Assembly: GCA_041917975.1 (NCBI GenBank)
Contig: JAYRWN010000350.1
Span: 1 to 7,607 of the forward strand
Direction of reading: 5' to 3'
Source of the DNA: JAYRWN01 sp041917975
GTDB taxonomy: Bacteria > Bacteroidota > Bacteroidia > Chitinophagales > Saprospiraceae
Length of the DNA: 7,607 bases
Shown: positions 7,128-7,607 of the stretch, piece by piece
How positions within the stretch are numbered: the stretch's first letter is position 1
Layout of the letters: each line of letters starts with the position of its first letter
Made by a program: the position numbers and the translations under genes
The notes under the pieces: generated by a model
The model's database searches: none
What the model was told of the DNA's origin: nothing
The model's input: only the letters and a program-made list of their open reading frames with translations

Positions 7128-7607
7128 ATGGGAAAAACGACAAGACTTTTACTGCTCACAATCCTGTTTACCTTTTTTCCTGATTTTTATCCAATCAGTC
7201 AAACTCCGGGCGGTGCATCTTCATCCGGTTGGCTAGAGTTGAATCCCTCCTCCGCGGCTTATAAGAAAGGACTATACCGGCTCGTCCCCTATTTATCGGT
7301 TCTTCCCGATACGGCTGGGTCCTTCACTATTACCCTAGTGTCCTCAGCCGTCATGGCGGATCGGTTTATACCGCTAAATCCCAGAGCGATGCCGGCCCGG
7401 CCAGCAACGACGGTGGCTGGGGATATCGATGCGTATTGGATACAGCTAAAGATCCGGTCGTTCCTTCCCCATCCGGAAACCTGGCTGCTGAACCTGTCCT
7501 GGCCACAGATGGAGCTTTATGAGCAGCAGGCTGACGGGTCATATTCCATCCGTCACACCGGATCAGCACTTTCAATCCTGGAGAGACCATATGGGCGTAC
7601 GTACGGC
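7128..7607 (+). CDS. N-terminal part of a probable 7TMR-DISM-type sensor protein, cut by the window edge
   Basis: A frame opens at ATG 7128 and stays open for 160 codons to the window end. Residues 1-25 are a signal peptide (MGKTTR, Leu-rich core, cleavage around PISQ). The mature part contains GDIDAYWIQLKI (98-109), then ETWLLNLSWPQMELYEQ (117-133) and DGSYSIRHTGSAL. The order YW(I/L)...(I/L), W-L-L/Y-L near 119, then a velY-like strand is what I know from the 7TMR-DISMED2 extracellular domain, which precedes a seven-helix membrane domain and an output module such as a histidine kinase, guanylate or adenylate cyclase, or DNA-binding domain. The output lies outside the window. An in-frame ATG at 7074 would add 18 residues with a poor N-region; 7128 gives a better signal peptide. 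The stretch is clearly more GC-rich than the left half. The 87-bp gap and same orientation suggest an operon with the receptor. A shorter secreted protein of this fold is the alternative. Confidence 0.7.
   Translation, partial: MGKTTRLLLLTILFTFFPDFYPISQTPGGASSSGWLELNPSSAAYKKGLYRLVPYLSVLPDTAGSFTITLVSSAVMADRFIPLNPRAMPARPATTVAGDIDAYWIQLKIRSFLPHPETWLLNLSWPQMELYEQQADGSYSIRHTGSALSILERPYGRTYG

Noticed and set aside
7366..7590. 74-codon minus frame over the sensor gene
   Set aside because: GC-rich antisense shadow; the plus frame carries a signal peptide and 7TMR-DISM-like motifs.

Overview
The window looks like chromosomal DNA of a member of the Bacteroidota, plausibly Saprospiria/Cytophagia-like; this is inferred, not proven. 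The grounds are a TonB-dependent receptor that begins with a CarboxypepD_reg-like domain, a 7TMR-DISM-type sensor start, a TIR/TolB-like/TPR fusion, AT-rich upstream regions and the lack of clear Shine-Dalgarno sequences.

Layout: (1) 1-120 is the last 39 codons of a gene entering from the left, resembling the C-terminus of an ISKra4/ISLre2-like transposase. (2) 121-315 is AT-rich and carries short inverted repeats and a near-perfect direct repeat. (3) 316-1191 (+) encodes a secreted alpha/beta-hydrolase esterase of the IroE/esterase D type with a GYSRGG nucleophile elbow. (4) 1339-1539 (+) encodes a 66-residue lipoprotein-like peptide that looks like the N-terminal stub of a longer protein. 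(5) 1562-3631 (-) encodes a 689-residue protein: N-terminal TIR domain, proline/threonine-rich linker, TolB-like (COG5616-type) domain and C-terminal TPR-like helices. (6) 3632-4361 is a long, mostly AT-rich divergent intergenic region with one doubtful small ORF and several short complementary segments. (7) 4362-7040 (+) encodes a TonB-dependent outer-membrane receptor. (8) 7128 to the right edge (+) is the N-terminal part of an exported protein resembling the extracellular domain of 7TMR-DISM sensors, 87 bp downstream of the receptor and probably co-transcribed.

The left part (about 1-1540) is visibly richer in A+T than the receptor/sensor pair on the right. Together with the transposase remnant and the stub gene this suggests an accessory, rearranged left side beside a more native right side.

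The two most interesting elements are the TIR/TolB-like/TPR fusion, a soluble protein that keeps a glutamate where NAD-cleaving TIR domains have their catalytic residue, and the receptor/sensor gene pair, which could couple uptake of an unknown ligand to signalling. No complete defence system, CRISPR array, tRNA or rRNA was seen.
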